From positions 310,001 to 374,000 of the forward strand of contig SUYC01000001.1 in assembly GCA_015060625.1 (NCBI GenBank): a stretch of DNA of 64,000 nt, in the 5' to 3' direction. Numbering within the stretch: position 1 is the stretch's first letter; each line of letters begins with the position of its first letter. This document shows, in pieces, positions 25,697 to 33,615 of the stretch. The DNA comes from Xylanibacter ruminicola. GTDB taxonomy: Bacteria; Bacteroidota; Bacteroidia; Bacteroidales; Bacteroidaceae. Under the pieces are notes generated by a model. The model saw only the letters and a list, made by a program, of their open reading frames with translations, searched no databases and had not been told where the DNA came from. Position numbers and translations under genes: made by a program.

Positions 25697-27001
25697 ATGA
25701 ATTACTATAGTACGAATAATCAGGCACCTATTGCCGACCTGCACAAAGCAGTTGTTAAGGGACTGGCTGAAGATCGCGGACTGTATATGCCTGAGCATAT
25801 CAACAAGCTGCCCCAAGAGTTTTTCGACAACATTGAGAAAATGAGTTTTCAGGAGATTGCCTACACCGTAGCCAACGCTTTCTTTGGCGAAGATGTAGAT
25901 CCTGATGCCCTGCACGATATCGTATATGACACACTGCAGTTCGACTGTCCTGTGGTGAACGTAAAAGATGATATTTATACCCTGGAGCTGTTCCACGGTC
26001 CTACCCTCGCCTTTAAAGATGTTGGTGCACGCTTTATGGCGCGACTGCTGCAGTACTTCATCAAAAAAGAGAATAACCACAACGAAGTGAACGTACTGGT
26101 GGCTACCAGTGGCGATACGGGTTCGGCTGTGGCTAATGGCTTCTTGGGTGTTGAGGGCATTCATGTGTATGTGCTTTATCCAAAAGGAAAAGTAAGTCCT
26201 ATTCAAGAGTGCCAGTTTACCACACTTGGCAAGAACATTACCGCTATCGAGGTGGATGGTGTGTTCGACGATTGCCAGGCATTGGTTAAAAATGCCTTTA
26301 TGGATGCCGAGCTGAACGAGCACATGAAGCTGACATCGGCCAATAGTATCAATGTGGCCCGTTTCCTTCCCCAGGCTTTCTACTACTTCAATGCCTACGC
26401 ACGCCTGAAGGAAAAGTTGAAGAGTTCTCAGTTAGTGATGTGTGTGCCATCGGGCAACTTCGGTAATATCTGTGCTGCCCTGTTCGGTCATGAGATGGGG
26501 CTGCCTATCAAGCGATTCATTGCTGCCAACAATGCCAACGACATCTTCTACAAGTATCTGCAGACGGGTAAATACGAGCCCAAACCATCGAAGCAGACAC
26601 TGGCTAATGCGATGGACGTAGGCGATCCTTCGAACTTTGCACGTATCTACGACCTGTATGGCAAGAGTCATGAGAAGATTACATCGCTCATCAGCGGCGC
26701 TACCTATACCGACGAGCAGATTCGTGAGACGATGCGTGAGTGCTATAAGGCTTCGGGCTACATTCTCGATCCTCATGGTGCTTGTGGCTATCAGGCACTG
26801 GTTGACGGTCTGCAGCCAGGCGAGGTAGGTGTGTTTTGCGAAACAGCCCACCCTGCAAAGTTTAAGGAGAAGGTAGATGAGATTCTGGGTATCGACGTAG
26901 CTATCCCAGAGCGCTTGGCTGCCTTTATGCGTGGCGAGAAGCAGAGCGTTGCTATGAGTAAGGATTTTGCCGACTTCAAGGCATACTTGCTGAAGCAATA
27001 A
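25697..27001 (+). CDS. thrC: Threonine synthase
   Basis: A 434-residue PLP enzyme that converts O-phosphohomoserine to threonine. The N-terminal motif YYSTNNQAPIADLHKAV and the PLP-lysine segment FHGPTLAFKDVGARFM are typical of the longer threonine synthase class. The phosphate-binding segment ATSGDTGSAVANGF and the glycine-rich VPSGNFGNICAALFG are also present. It is the last gene of the thrA-apgM-thrC operon, so homoserine made by ThrA is phosphorylated and then used here. It is convergent with the yihY-type gene, 11 bp apart, with no clear terminator between. Confidence 0.97.
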   Translation: MNYYSTNNQAPIADLHKAVVKGLAEDRGLYMPEHINKLPQEFFDNIEKMSFQEIAYTVANAFFGEDVDPDALHDIVYDTLQFDCPVVNVKDDIYTLELFHGPTLAFKDVGARFMARLLQYFIKKENNHNEVNVLVATSGDTGSAVANGFLGVEGIHVYVLYPKGKVSPIQECQFTTLGKNITAIEVDGVFDDCQALVKNAFMDAELNEHMKLTSANSINVARFLPQAFYYFNAYARLKEKLKSSQLVMCVPSGNFGNICAALFGHEMGLPIKRFIAANNANDIFYKYLQTGKYEPKPSKQTLANAMDVGDPSNFARIYDLYGKSHEKITSLISGATYTDEQIRETMRECYKASGYILDPHGACGYQALVDGLQPGEVGVFCETAHPAKFKEKVDEILGIDVAIPERLAAFMRGEKQSVAMSKDFADFKAYLLKQ

Positions 27002-27012
27002 AGATTAATTGA

Positions 27013-27936
27013 TTAGAGCGAATCGAGGCGGTCGGAGTATAATTCTCTGGCCGCTTCGTTTGTTTCGTCGTCTGTCATATCAACCAGCGGATGCATGTTG
27101 ATTTCGTCGAGATTGATACCGATACGGTCCAAATTTTGGTTGGTAAACGTCAGCTGTGCACCAAACAGGCAGATAGTCCATGATATCTGCAACCACAGCA
27201 TGAATAAAGGCAGTGCTGCAAACGAACCGTAGATGGCGTTATAACCCGTTACCCAAATCTGCGAGTGGATATAGAACAACTGCAACAGCTGCATGGCTAT
27301 ACCCGACAGGATGCCAGGCACGATGGCGCTCTTGAGTTTTACATCGGTGTTGGGCATATATACGTAAAGCCCTATAAACAGCAGCGAGAGTAACAGGTAG
27401 GGCGAAAAATCGAGCAGTGAGCGTACTGCAGGGCCTAATATCAGCACGCCGTCGGTATGCTTGGCAACGGTTGCCATGAAGATAGAAAGACCCATCGACA
27501 CCACAATAATGATGGGGAAAACGAAAAACATCGCCATATAGTTGGTAAGTGATCGCATGAGAGGTCGCGCATTGCTCACCTGCCAAATCTCGTTAAACGT
27601 CTCCTCAACATTGTTTACCAGCATCAGCACCGTGTAAAGCATAAACAGTAAGCCTACACCCAGAAAGATACCACTCTGTGTGTGGATGAGGTAGCTGTTT
27701 ACAAAGTCGGTCAGAATATCTGCTACCTGCGGCTGCGATGAGAGTGCATCGCGAAACCATATCTCGATATACTTATTATAACCGAAGCCACGTGCGATGG
27801 CGAAGATAACAGCCAGGATGGGTACGATGGCCAGCAGCGTACTGTAAGTAAGTGCCGACGCCTGTGTCATCACTCGTTTCGTAGTGAAGAAACGAATGGT
27901 GAGAACAAGTGTACGATATATTTTTCTGAGTGCCAT
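27013..27936 (-). CDS. YihY/BrkB-family inner membrane protein
   Basis: A 307-residue protein with about six transmembrane segments (for example LTYSTLLAIVPILAVIFAIA and LLFMLYTVLMLVNNVEETFN). It shows the family pattern SALTYSTLLAIVP near the N terminus and FNEIWQV, and a short charged cytoplasmic tail. The family was formerly misnamed ribonuclease BN; the function is unclear. Start: a GTG at 27960 would lie inside the RNase P RNA gene, so the ATG at 27936 is used. That ATG is 7 bp after the poly-T run that ends rnpB, so expression may depend on read-through from the strong rnpB promoter. Confidence 0.9.
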   Translation of the reverse strand: MALRKIYRTLVLTIRFFTTKRVMTQASALTYSTLLAIVPILAVIFAIARGFGYNKYIEIWFRDALSSQPQVADILTDFVNSYLIHTQSGIFLGVGLLFMLYTVLMLVNNVEETFNEIWQVSNARPLMRSLTNYMAMFFVFPIIIVVSMGLSIFMATVAKHTDGVLILGPAVRSLLDFSPYLLLSLLFIGLYVYMPNTDVKLKSAIVPGILSGIAMQLLQLFYIHSQIWVTGYNAIYGSFAALPLFMLWLQISWTICLFGAQLTFTNQNLDRIGINLDEINMHPLVDMTDDETNEAARELYSDRLDSL

Positions 27937-27942
27937 AATGAT

Positions 27943-27959
27943 CAAAAAAAAGCACTGCA
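27943..27959 (-). terminator. rnpB terminator (P1 3' strand plus T run)
   Basis: TGCAGTGC, the 3' half of P1, is followed directly by TTTTTTTT, so P1 itself may act as the terminator stem. The yihY-type ATG lies 7 bp downstream. Confidence 0.6.
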
Positions 27960-28361
27960 CCTATAAGCCGGGTTCTGTACCACGCTGGCATGGCGTTTGT
28001 CATTTATCTAGTCCATAAGTCACCTCATGGCTCAAGCGTTCTACCCTCCATCGTGACTTGCGTCGTTGGGCGGGCAACCCTCAGACGATGGTTTACATGA
28101 ACTTGCAGCCTCCAGTCGACACAGCCCAACGATCACCCGCTGGCTGGTGGTCTCTTACACCACCTTCTCACCCTTACCCTCCCGACCTGTGGTCATTACT
28201 CTGACTGACGTCAAAGCGGAGGGCGGTCATTCTCTTCTGCCGGCACCTACTGTCACCAATAGCTTCTACTTTCAGAAGTGGAGCACCCTATGCTGCCCGG
28301 ACTTTCCTCTCGCGCGACCTTTCAGAAGCGCCAGCGACAAACCGTTGCAGTGCGTTTTCTG
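27951..28361 (-). ncRNA. rnpB: RNase P RNA, bacterial class A
   Basis: The catalytic RNA that processes the 5' ends of tRNA precursors. On the minus strand the 5' part contains the P4 signature GAGGAAAGTCCGGGC and the 3' end contains ACAGAACCCGGCTTAT. The P1 helix is visible as a perfect 8-bp pairing between GCACTGCA (28353-28346) and TGCAGTGC (27959-27952). The run of eight T that follows is the terminator tail. The transcript starts just after the TATCTTTG box at 28373-28366. Ends are approximate by a few bases. Confidence 0.95.
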
Positions 28362-28365
28362 CGTG

Positions 28366-28373
28366 CAAAGATA
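28366..28373 (-). promoter_or_regulatory. Promoter -7 box for rnpB
   Basis: TATCTTTG on the minus strand followed by GCACGC, a few bases before the mature RNase P RNA. Confidence 0.8.
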
Positions 28374-28641
28374 CCAATAAATTTCATAAATCAAGAATAT
28401 TATGCACGAAATTATACTCATAATTAAAAATAAGCAATTAAAATTATAATAAATACTTAAATTTGTCAGTAATTTAAGATTTTAAGTGTTAATCGCAAAT
28501 GCTCGTTAAGCATTTATGGCGAATTGTTAAATTGGGACAAATCTTTGCGTCAAATTGTCAGTATTTAAAATAATGCACTTATTTTTGCACCATCAAATTG
28601 TGAAAGGAAACATGGATTGTAGAATTTTAAACATTAAAAAA
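28374..28641. other. AT-rich region between rnpB and the HtrA-type protease gene
   Basis: Divergent intergenic region. It contains a 7-bp hairpin AAATGCT-cgtta-AGCATTT at about 28497-28515 and the protease promoter at 28580. No gene is supported; an ORF that opens at 28555 begins upstream of the promoter and is not used. Confidence 0.5.
28580..28587 (+). promoter_or_regulatory. Promoter -7 box for the HtrA-type protease
   Basis: TATTTTTG followed by GCACC; gives a leader of about 50 nt to the ATG at 28642. Confidence 0.65.
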
Positions 28642-30141
28642 ATGAATGAGAATATGAAAAAGATCGTAAATGTTGCAACTCCAGCTGTATGCGCTGTTGC
28701 TTTGACTCTTTCAGTAGTAGCATTCGCTAAAACAAACGCAGCTACTGCTCCAGCTCCTATCGTTACATCGGCTCCAGCAGCACCAGCTGGTCAGCCTGTC
28801 GACCTTACCTATGCAGCCGAGAAAGCGCTGCCATCGGTAGTTTACATCAAGTCGGTACAGAATTCAAAGGTGCAGACTGTAGAATATAGTGATCCTTTCG
28901 AGGATTTCTTCTCAGACCCATTCGGAGGATTCTTCGGTCAGGGCAACGGCGGACGCCGCCAGCGCCAGGTACAGACACCTAAGCGCGCTGCTGCTGGTTC
29001 GGGTGTCATCATTTCGGCTGATGGTTATATCGTAACCAACAACCACGTGGTGGATGGTGCCGACGAGCTGACTGTAACGCTCAATGAGAATTCAAAAGAA
29101 TACTCTGCACGTGTGGTTGGTGCCGACAAATCTACCGACCTGGCACTTATCAAGATTGACGCAAAAAATCTGCCTGCCATCGTTATTGCCAACAGCGACA
29201 ACGTTCGCGTGGGAGAATGGGTGCTGGCTGTGGGTAACCCGCTCGGATTGAACAATACTGTTACCGCAGGTATCGTGTCGGCTAAGGCACGCTCCATGGG
29301 GCAGGGTGTTTCGTCGATGATTCAGACCGATGCTGCCATCAATCAGGGTAACTCTGGTGGTGCACTCGTTAACACACGTGGCGAACTGATTGGTATCAAC
29401 GCCATGCTTTGGTCGCAGACAGGATCGAACATCGGATATGGTTTTGCCATTCCTACAGCCATCATGAACAAAGCGGTGGAAGACTTCAAGAACTACGGTT
29501 CTTACCAGCGTGCTATGATTGGTATTCAGGGCGGCAGTTTGAAGGACTATATCGATGCTATGAAGGATCAGGACAAGGATGTGAAGGATTATGGCACAAT
29601 GGAAGGTGTTCGTATCGACAAGGTTGTGGAAGATGGTGCTGCCGAAGAAGCTCATCTCCAGGCCGAAGATGTGATCACAGAAATTGACGGCAAGAAAGTG
29701 AAGACCATGGGCGACCTGCAGGCCATCATCGCTCAGAAGCGTCCTGGCGACAAGGTGAGCGTAACTTATCTGCGTAACAAGTCAAAGAAGACTGCCACAC
29801 TGACCCTGAAGAACGAAAAGGGCAACACGAAGGTAGTGAAGGATGCAGATATCGACGTGCTCGGCGGTCAGTTCCGTGCCATCACCGACTCTCAGAAAGA
29901 ACAGCTCAACATCGACTACGGACTGCAAGTGCTCAAGGTGAGTGGTGGTCGTCTCAAGTCGGCTGGTGTTCCTCAGGGCTTCATCATTCAGCATGTTAAC
30001 GACCAGAGCGTGAAGAGTATCAATGATTTGCAGGATGTTGTGAAGGAAGCCTCGAAGTCTAAGGAGCCTGTTCTCTATATTCAGGGTATCTATCCAACAG
30101 GCAAAAAAGGCTATTTTGCAGTTCCTTTGGAGGACGAATAA
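28642..30141 (+). CDS. DegP/DegQ-type periplasmic serine endoprotease
   Basis: A 499-residue HtrA protease for misfolded envelope proteins. After an N-terminal membrane segment or signal (KIVNVATPAVCAVALTLSVV) come the trypsin-like domain with catalytic His (TNNHVVDGAD), Asp (STDLALIKID) and Ser (NQGNSGGALVN), and then two PDZ domains (about 270-370 and 400-490; QAEDVITEIDGKKV). A glycine-rich loop GGFFGQGNGGRRQRQ precedes the protease fold, as in the DegP LA loop. Start: Met codons at 28642 and 28654 both fit; upstream Met codons at 28612 and earlier are less likely. A strong terminator follows. Confidence 0.94.
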   Translation: MNENMKKIVNVATPAVCAVALTLSVVAFAKTNAATAPAPIVTSAPAAPAGQPVDLTYAAEKALPSVVYIKSVQNSKVQTVEYSDPFEDFFSDPFGGFFGQGNGGRRQRQVQTPKRAAAGSGVIISADGYIVTNNHVVDGADELTVTLNENSKEYSARVVGADKSTDLALIKIDAKNLPAIVIANSDNVRVGEWVLAVGNPLGLNNTVTAGIVSAKARSMGQGVSSMIQTDAAINQGNSGGALVNTRGELIGINAMLWSQTGSNIGYGFAIPTAIMNKAVEDFKNYGSYQRAMIGIQGGSLKDYIDAMKDQDKDVKDYGTMEGVRIDKVVEDGAAEEAHLQAEDVITEIDGKKVKTMGDLQAIIAQKRPGDKVSVTYLRNKSKKTATLTLKNEKGNTKVVKDADIDVLGGQFRAITDSQKEQLNIDYGLQVLKVSGGRLKSAGVPQGFIIQHVNDQSVKSINDLQDVVKEASKSKEPVLYIQGIYPTGKKGYFAVPLEDE

Positions 30142-30160
30142 GCCCAAATTGATAAAAAAG

Positions 30161-30194
30161 AGCCACGAATGATTAAAATTCGTGGCTTTTTTTT
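30161..30194 (+). terminator. Rho-independent terminator after the HtrA-type gene
   Basis: AGCCACGAA-tgattaaaa-TTCGTGGCT stem (9 bp) followed by eight T. Confidence 0.85.
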
Positions 30195-30215
30195 GGTTGT
30201 TTCAGGAAAAAGTCT

Positions 30216-30223
30216 TACTTTTG
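30216..30223 (+). promoter_or_regulatory. Promoter -7 box for rpoD
   Basis: TACTTTTG followed by GCGG, 27 bp before the rpoD ATG; the primary sigma gene uses the same consensus it recognises. Confidence 0.7.
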
Positions 30224-30250
30224 CGGTCAACTTGAAATAATATTACCACG

Positions 30251-31111
30251 ATGAGACAACTAAAGATCACTAAATCTATAACCAACCGAGAAAGTGCGGC
30301 TCTGGAGAAGTATCTACAAGAAATTAGTAAAGAAACCATGATCTCGGCTGAGGAAGAGGTTGAACTGGCACAGCGCATCAAAAAGGGCGACCAAAAAGCG
30401 CTGGAACGTCTGACGAAGGCAAACCTTCGTTTCGTGGTATCTGTGGCCAAACAATATCAGAATCAGGGACTGTCGCTGCCCGATCTGATTAACGAAGGCA
30501 ATTTAGGATTGCTGAAAGCGGCTGAACGTTTCGACGAGACACGCGGCTTCAAGTTTATCTCGTATGCCGTGTGGTGGATTCGTCAGAGCATTCTTCAGGC
30601 CATCTCAGAGCAGAGTCGTATCGTACGTCTGCCATTGAACCAGGTGGGATCGGTTAATAAAATCAATCGTGAGATAAATCGTTTTGAGCAGATTAACGAG
30701 CGCCGCCCTTCGGTAGATGAGATTGCCGAGCAAGTGGATTTGCCCCACGAAAAGATTGACGAGGCGCTGGCTATCAATGGTCACCAGATAAGCGTGGATG
30801 CACCATTTGTTGAAGGCGAAGACAATAGTCTGCTCGACGTGATGCCCAACAGCGATGCGCCATTAGCAGATAATGAGTTGGTTGAGGAATCACTCAGATC
30901 AGAGATACGAAATGCTCTGAATGCGCTAAACGAGCGCGAGCGCAATGTGGTTGAGGCATCTTATGGTATTAACCAGCCCGAGTTAACACTCGAGGAGATT
31001 GGCACCAAGTTTGGATTAACCCGCGAACGCGTACGTCAGATAAAAGAAAAGGCTATCCGCAAGCTAAGAAACAGCAAAGCGAATAAATTTTTAAAGACAT
31101 ATTTAGGATAA
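30251..31111 (+). CDS. rpoD: Primary sigma factor RpoD, short Bacteroidota type
   Basis: A 286-residue housekeeping sigma-70 factor that directs RNA polymerase to TAnnTTTG promoters. It lacks region 1.1 and the long non-conserved region seen in proteobacterial RpoD. Region 1.2 is [12 protein letters not shown]. Region 2 includes [20 protein letters not shown] and [20 protein letters not shown] (core binding and -10 recognition). Region 3 follows, and region 4 ends with [20 protein letters not shown]. Its stop codon overlaps the next start by one base (TAATG). It underpins the promoter calls made across the window. Confidence 0.97.
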   Translation: MRQLKITKSITNRESAALEKYLQEISKETMISAEEEVELAQRIKKGDQKALERLTKANLRFVVSVAKQYQNQGLSLPDLINEGNLGLLKAAERFDETRGFKFISYAVWWIRQSILQAISEQSRIVRLPLNQVGSVNKINREINRFEQINERRPSVDEIAEQVDLPHEKIDEALAINGHQISVDAPFVEGEDNSLLDVMPNSDAPLADNELVEESLRSEIRNALNALNERERNVVEASYGINQPELTLEEIGTKFGLTRERVRQIKEKAIRKLRNSKANKFLKTYLG

Positions 31112-31533
31112 TGAAATTGATTAAACAACTTACACTTGCCATCGCCATGATGGCTGCCGGCGCCACCAACGTGCAGGCACAAAATGTAAAAGTTCCACAT
31201 GCGTATATGTTCGGATTCGTAGCATCATTCAACGATTCTACGGTTTATTTCACTAATATTCAACAGGTTGACAGTGTTTGGGTCACCAAGAAGAAGAAAA
31301 TGCTGGCTGGCCGCAATAACTACAGCTACCAGTTGCGCGAATTCTTCGCACAGAAGCGGAATATGCCCAACCGCACTTGTGTGGTGGTTGCTAATACCGA
31401 CAGAAAAAAGGTGGAGAAGAAGTACATTAAGATGAAGAATAAGTACTTGGTTAAGAGTAAGAAACCCTACGATGTGCGTAATATCGCCGACAGCGATTTT
31501 AAATTCAGCGCTGTTGACATGAGCAACGAATAG
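31111..31533 (+). CDS. Exported hypothetical protein co-transcribed with rpoD
   Basis: A 140-residue protein with a clear signal peptide ([20 protein letters not shown], cleavage near VQAQ). The mature part is basic and lysine-rich (VTKKKKMLAGRNN and KKVEKKYIKMKNKYLVKSKK) with beta-prone segments. The family is not recognised and no catalytic motif is visible. It overlaps the rpoD stop by one base and is followed by a strong terminator, so it is coupled to rpoD translation. The link to a sigma factor gene may be purely positional. Confidence 0.8.
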   Translation: MKLIKQLTLAIAMMAAGATNVQAQNVKVPHAYMFGFVASFNDSTVYFTNIQQVDSVWVTKKKKMLAGRNNYSYQLREFFAQKRNMPNRTCVVVANTDRKKVEKKYIKMKNKYLVKSKKPYDVRNIADSDFKFSAVDMSNE

Positions 31534-31555
31534 ATTTTTATTTCCCCCTTATATT

Positions 31556-31588
31556 AACCCCGCTTTAGTATGACACTAGAGCGGGGTT
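31556..31588. terminator. Terminator after the rpoD operon
   Basis: CCCCGCTTTAGT-atgac-ACTAGAGCGGGG hairpin followed by TTTG; lies between convergent genes and may serve both strands. Confidence 0.75.
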
Positions 31589-31602
31589 TGTGTTAGGGTA
31601 AA

Positions 31603-32913
31603 TCAGCGGGGATTGTTGATCTCGAAAATCTTCATGCGCTCTTCAAGTTGGGCGTATTGATGATCCTCGATAAACGAGGTGCATACTCGCAAGCCTTCCT
31701 GTTCGGAACCGCAGGTAATCAAGCAGATGGCCGAAACTCCATAGTACATCAGTTCCTTAGCCAACTGGCCTGAAGTCATACCAGGATAACCAATGGTAAA
31801 GTAGAATCCATCAGCTATAGGTTCGTCAAGATCCTTATCATAAACCACATAGAATTTGTGGCGACAGAAGATCTCCTTCAGTTTCTTGGCTCGTTCGCCA
31901 TACACGCTTATCTCTTTGCGAAAATCGTATTTCCCCTCGTAAGCAGCTTTGAGCATCGCAGCCAGCGCATACTGGGCACTGTGACTGGTACCTGAACTCA
32001 ACGCATATAGCATGCGGGTTGAGAAAACCGGACCGAAAGGCAAACCCTGATAGCGAGCTGCCAAATCATCGAAATGACGATGGAACAGCGCATCGCTGAT
32101 ACAAACCACACCGATACGCTCACCAGCATAGCTGAAAGCCTTTGAACCAGAGATGAGCAGCATGTAATTATCGGTATAGCGTGCTACAGTGGCCTGATAA
32201 GGAGCCTCGAATGGTTTCGAGAGGTCCTTACGGAAGTCCATCGCAAAGTAAGCCAAATCTTCCATCACGATAGCATCGTACTTGGTGGCCAGTTCGCCGA
32301 TAATCTGCAACTCCTCTTCGCGCAAACAAATCCACGATGGGTTATTGGGGTTTGAATATACGATGGCACAGATGTTACCACGACTCATGTAACTCTCGAG
32401 TTTGCCACGCAACTTGTCACCACGATAATCGTAAACATCAAATGTCTCGTACTTCACGCCCATCACCTGTAACTGCATCTTCTGTACAGGGAATCCTGGA
32501 TCGATAAACAGCACGGTGTCTTTTTGCTTGTCGCACTGTGAGCAGGTTAGAAACGAGGCGAAAGTGCCTTGCATCGAACCTGTGACAGGCACACACCCCT
32601 CGGGCTTAATATCGATACCAATAAAGGCCTTCACAAACTGCGAAGCAGCCTCTTTCAGAACGGGTGCTCCCTGAATATCAGGATACGAATGGGCGATGCC
32701 GCTTTCGAGGGCCTTGATTTGGGCATCAACGCCCACCTGGGCAGCTGGCAATCCGGGGATACCCATCTCCATCTTGATAAACTCTACCCCACTCGCTTTC
32801 TCGGCTTTGGCTGCCACCTGCTTTACCTCGCGGATGGTGGCCTTGGCGAAATCTTCGATGCCAAGATCAGCAATCAGCGAATCAACTATTTCTCTTTTAA
32901 TCGGAGTTTCCAT
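31603..32913 (-). CDS. PLP-dependent aminotransferase, class I/II
   Basis: A 436-residue fold-type I aminotransferase. The PLP lysine is in LLISGSKAFSYAGERIG, preceded by YSNPNNPSW (carboxylate and PLP contact) and MEDLAYFAMD; a C-terminal Arg-containing segment is RVCTSFIEDH. Substrate is not determinable, but it lies downstream of iorB and iorA on the same strand, which handle aryl-pyruvates, so an aromatic aminotransferase role is a reasonable inference. The gap to iorB holds a dispersed inverted repeat with a promoter box, so the gene may be driven separately. Confidence 0.9.
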   Translation of the reverse strand: METPIKREIVDSLIADLGIEDFAKATIREVKQVAAKAEKASGVEFIKMEMGIPGLPAAQVGVDAQIKALESGIAHSYPDIQGAPVLKEAASQFVKAFIGIDIKPEGCVPVTGSMQGTFASFLTCSQCDKQKDTVLFIDPGFPVQKMQLQVMGVKYETFDVYDYRGDKLRGKLESYMSRGNICAIVYSNPNNPSWICLREEELQIIGELATKYDAIVMEDLAYFAMDFRKDLSKPFEAPYQATVARYTDNYMLLISGSKAFSYAGERIGVVCISDALFHRHFDDLAARYQGLPFGPVFSTRMLYALSSGTSHSAQYALAAMLKAAYEGKYDFRKEISVYGERAKKLKEIFCRHKFYVVYDKDLDEPIADGFYFTIGYPGMTSGQLAKELMYYGVSAICLITCGSEQEGLRVCTSFIEDHQYAQLEERMKIFEINNPR

Positions 32914-32932
32914 TGATTATACATTATTTTTC

Positions 32933-32997
32933 AACACAGAGACACAAAGGTACAGAGCTTATATTAATCATCCTCTGTATCTCTGTACCTCTGTGTT
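32933..32997. repeat. Dispersed CACAGAG inverted repeat, copy 1
   Basis: Left arm begins AACACAGAGACACAAAGGTA (32933) and the right arm ends CTCTGTACCTCTGTGTT (32997), an imperfect inverted repeat of about 25 bp per arm around a 15-bp centre. It is related to the copy at 46981-47058. Confidence 0.8.
32945..32952 (-). promoter_or_regulatory. Promoter -7 box for the aminotransferase, inside repeat copy 1
   Basis: TACCTTTG on the minus strand, 31 bp before the aminotransferase ATG. It lies within the repeat arm. Confidence 0.55.
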
Positions 32998-33005
32998 TTA
33001 ATTCA

Positions 33006-33578
33006 TTACTTCTGAGCGGCGCGGCCGATGGCGAGGGCCTTGATGTTGGCCTCTACGATGGCGTCGCCTTTACGAGCGAAGACACGACGGATGGCATCCT
33101 CCAACTTATCGTACTCGATGCCCAGTGCCTTCTGGGCAGCACCCAGCAAAATCACGTTAGCCGAACGGGGCACACCATTATCCTTGGCTGCCTGCTCGAT
33201 ATCCAATACAATCACATTCTTTACGCCCTCCAAATCCTGCTTGATTTTTTCGATATCAGGATAGTTGGGAATATTCACGAATGGAGCACTCGAGGTGATA
33301 ATCCAACCATCTTTAGCCAGGAATGGCAGATAGCGCAGCGCCTCCATAGGCTCCATCGAGATGATTACATCGGCACCACCCAGGGGAATCAGATCACTCT
33401 GAATGGGGTTGCTTGAGATGCGCAGATTCGACTGAACGTCGCCACCACGCTGACTCATACCGTGCACCTCGGCTTGCTTGATATAGAGGTTCTCCTTCAT
33501 GGCTGCCTCGCCAATGATGGTGGCAATCGACAAGATTCCCTGACCTCCTACTCCACAAAGTATAATATCTGTTTTCAT
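33006..33578 (-). CDS. iorB: Indolepyruvate oxidoreductase subunit beta
   Basis: A 190-residue gamma-type subunit of the 2-oxoacid:ferredoxin oxidoreductase family. The N-terminal motif DIILCGVGGQGILSIATIIGEAA and the segment MSQRGGDVQSNLRIS are typical of IorB. With IorA it interconverts aryl-pyruvates and aryl-acetyl-CoA using ferredoxin. In gut anaerobes this can run reductively to make aromatic amino acids from aryl acetates. It starts 28 bp after the iorA stop. The junction (33580-33615) consists of a T/A/C-rich simple repeat. Confidence 0.95.
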   Translation of the reverse strand: MKTDIILCGVGGQGILSIATIIGEAAMKENLYIKQAEVHGMSQRGGDVQSNLRISSNPIQSDLIPLGGADVIISMEPMEALRYLPFLAKDGWIITSSAPFVNIPNYPDIEKIKQDLEGVKNVIVLDIEQAAKDNGVPRSANVILLGAAQKALGIEYDKLEDAIRRVFARKGDAIVEANIKALAIGRAAQK

Positions 33579-33579
33579 T

Positions 33580-33615
33580 TTTCTACTTTTTTACCTTTTT
33601 ACCCTTTTACTTTTT
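33580..33615. repeat. Poly-T/ACC simple repeat at the iorA-iorB junction
   Basis: Three to four degenerate copies of a CTTTTTTACC-like unit overlap the iorA stop codon (33607-33609) and fill the gap to iorB. Confidence 0.5.

Noticed and set aside
28066..28380. Plus-strand ORF of about 104 codons
   Set aside because: It lies entirely opposite the RNase P RNA gene.
28555..28641. N-terminal extension of the HtrA-type protease
   Set aside because: The extended start lies upstream of the TATTTTTG promoter and adds residues ahead of the signal segment.
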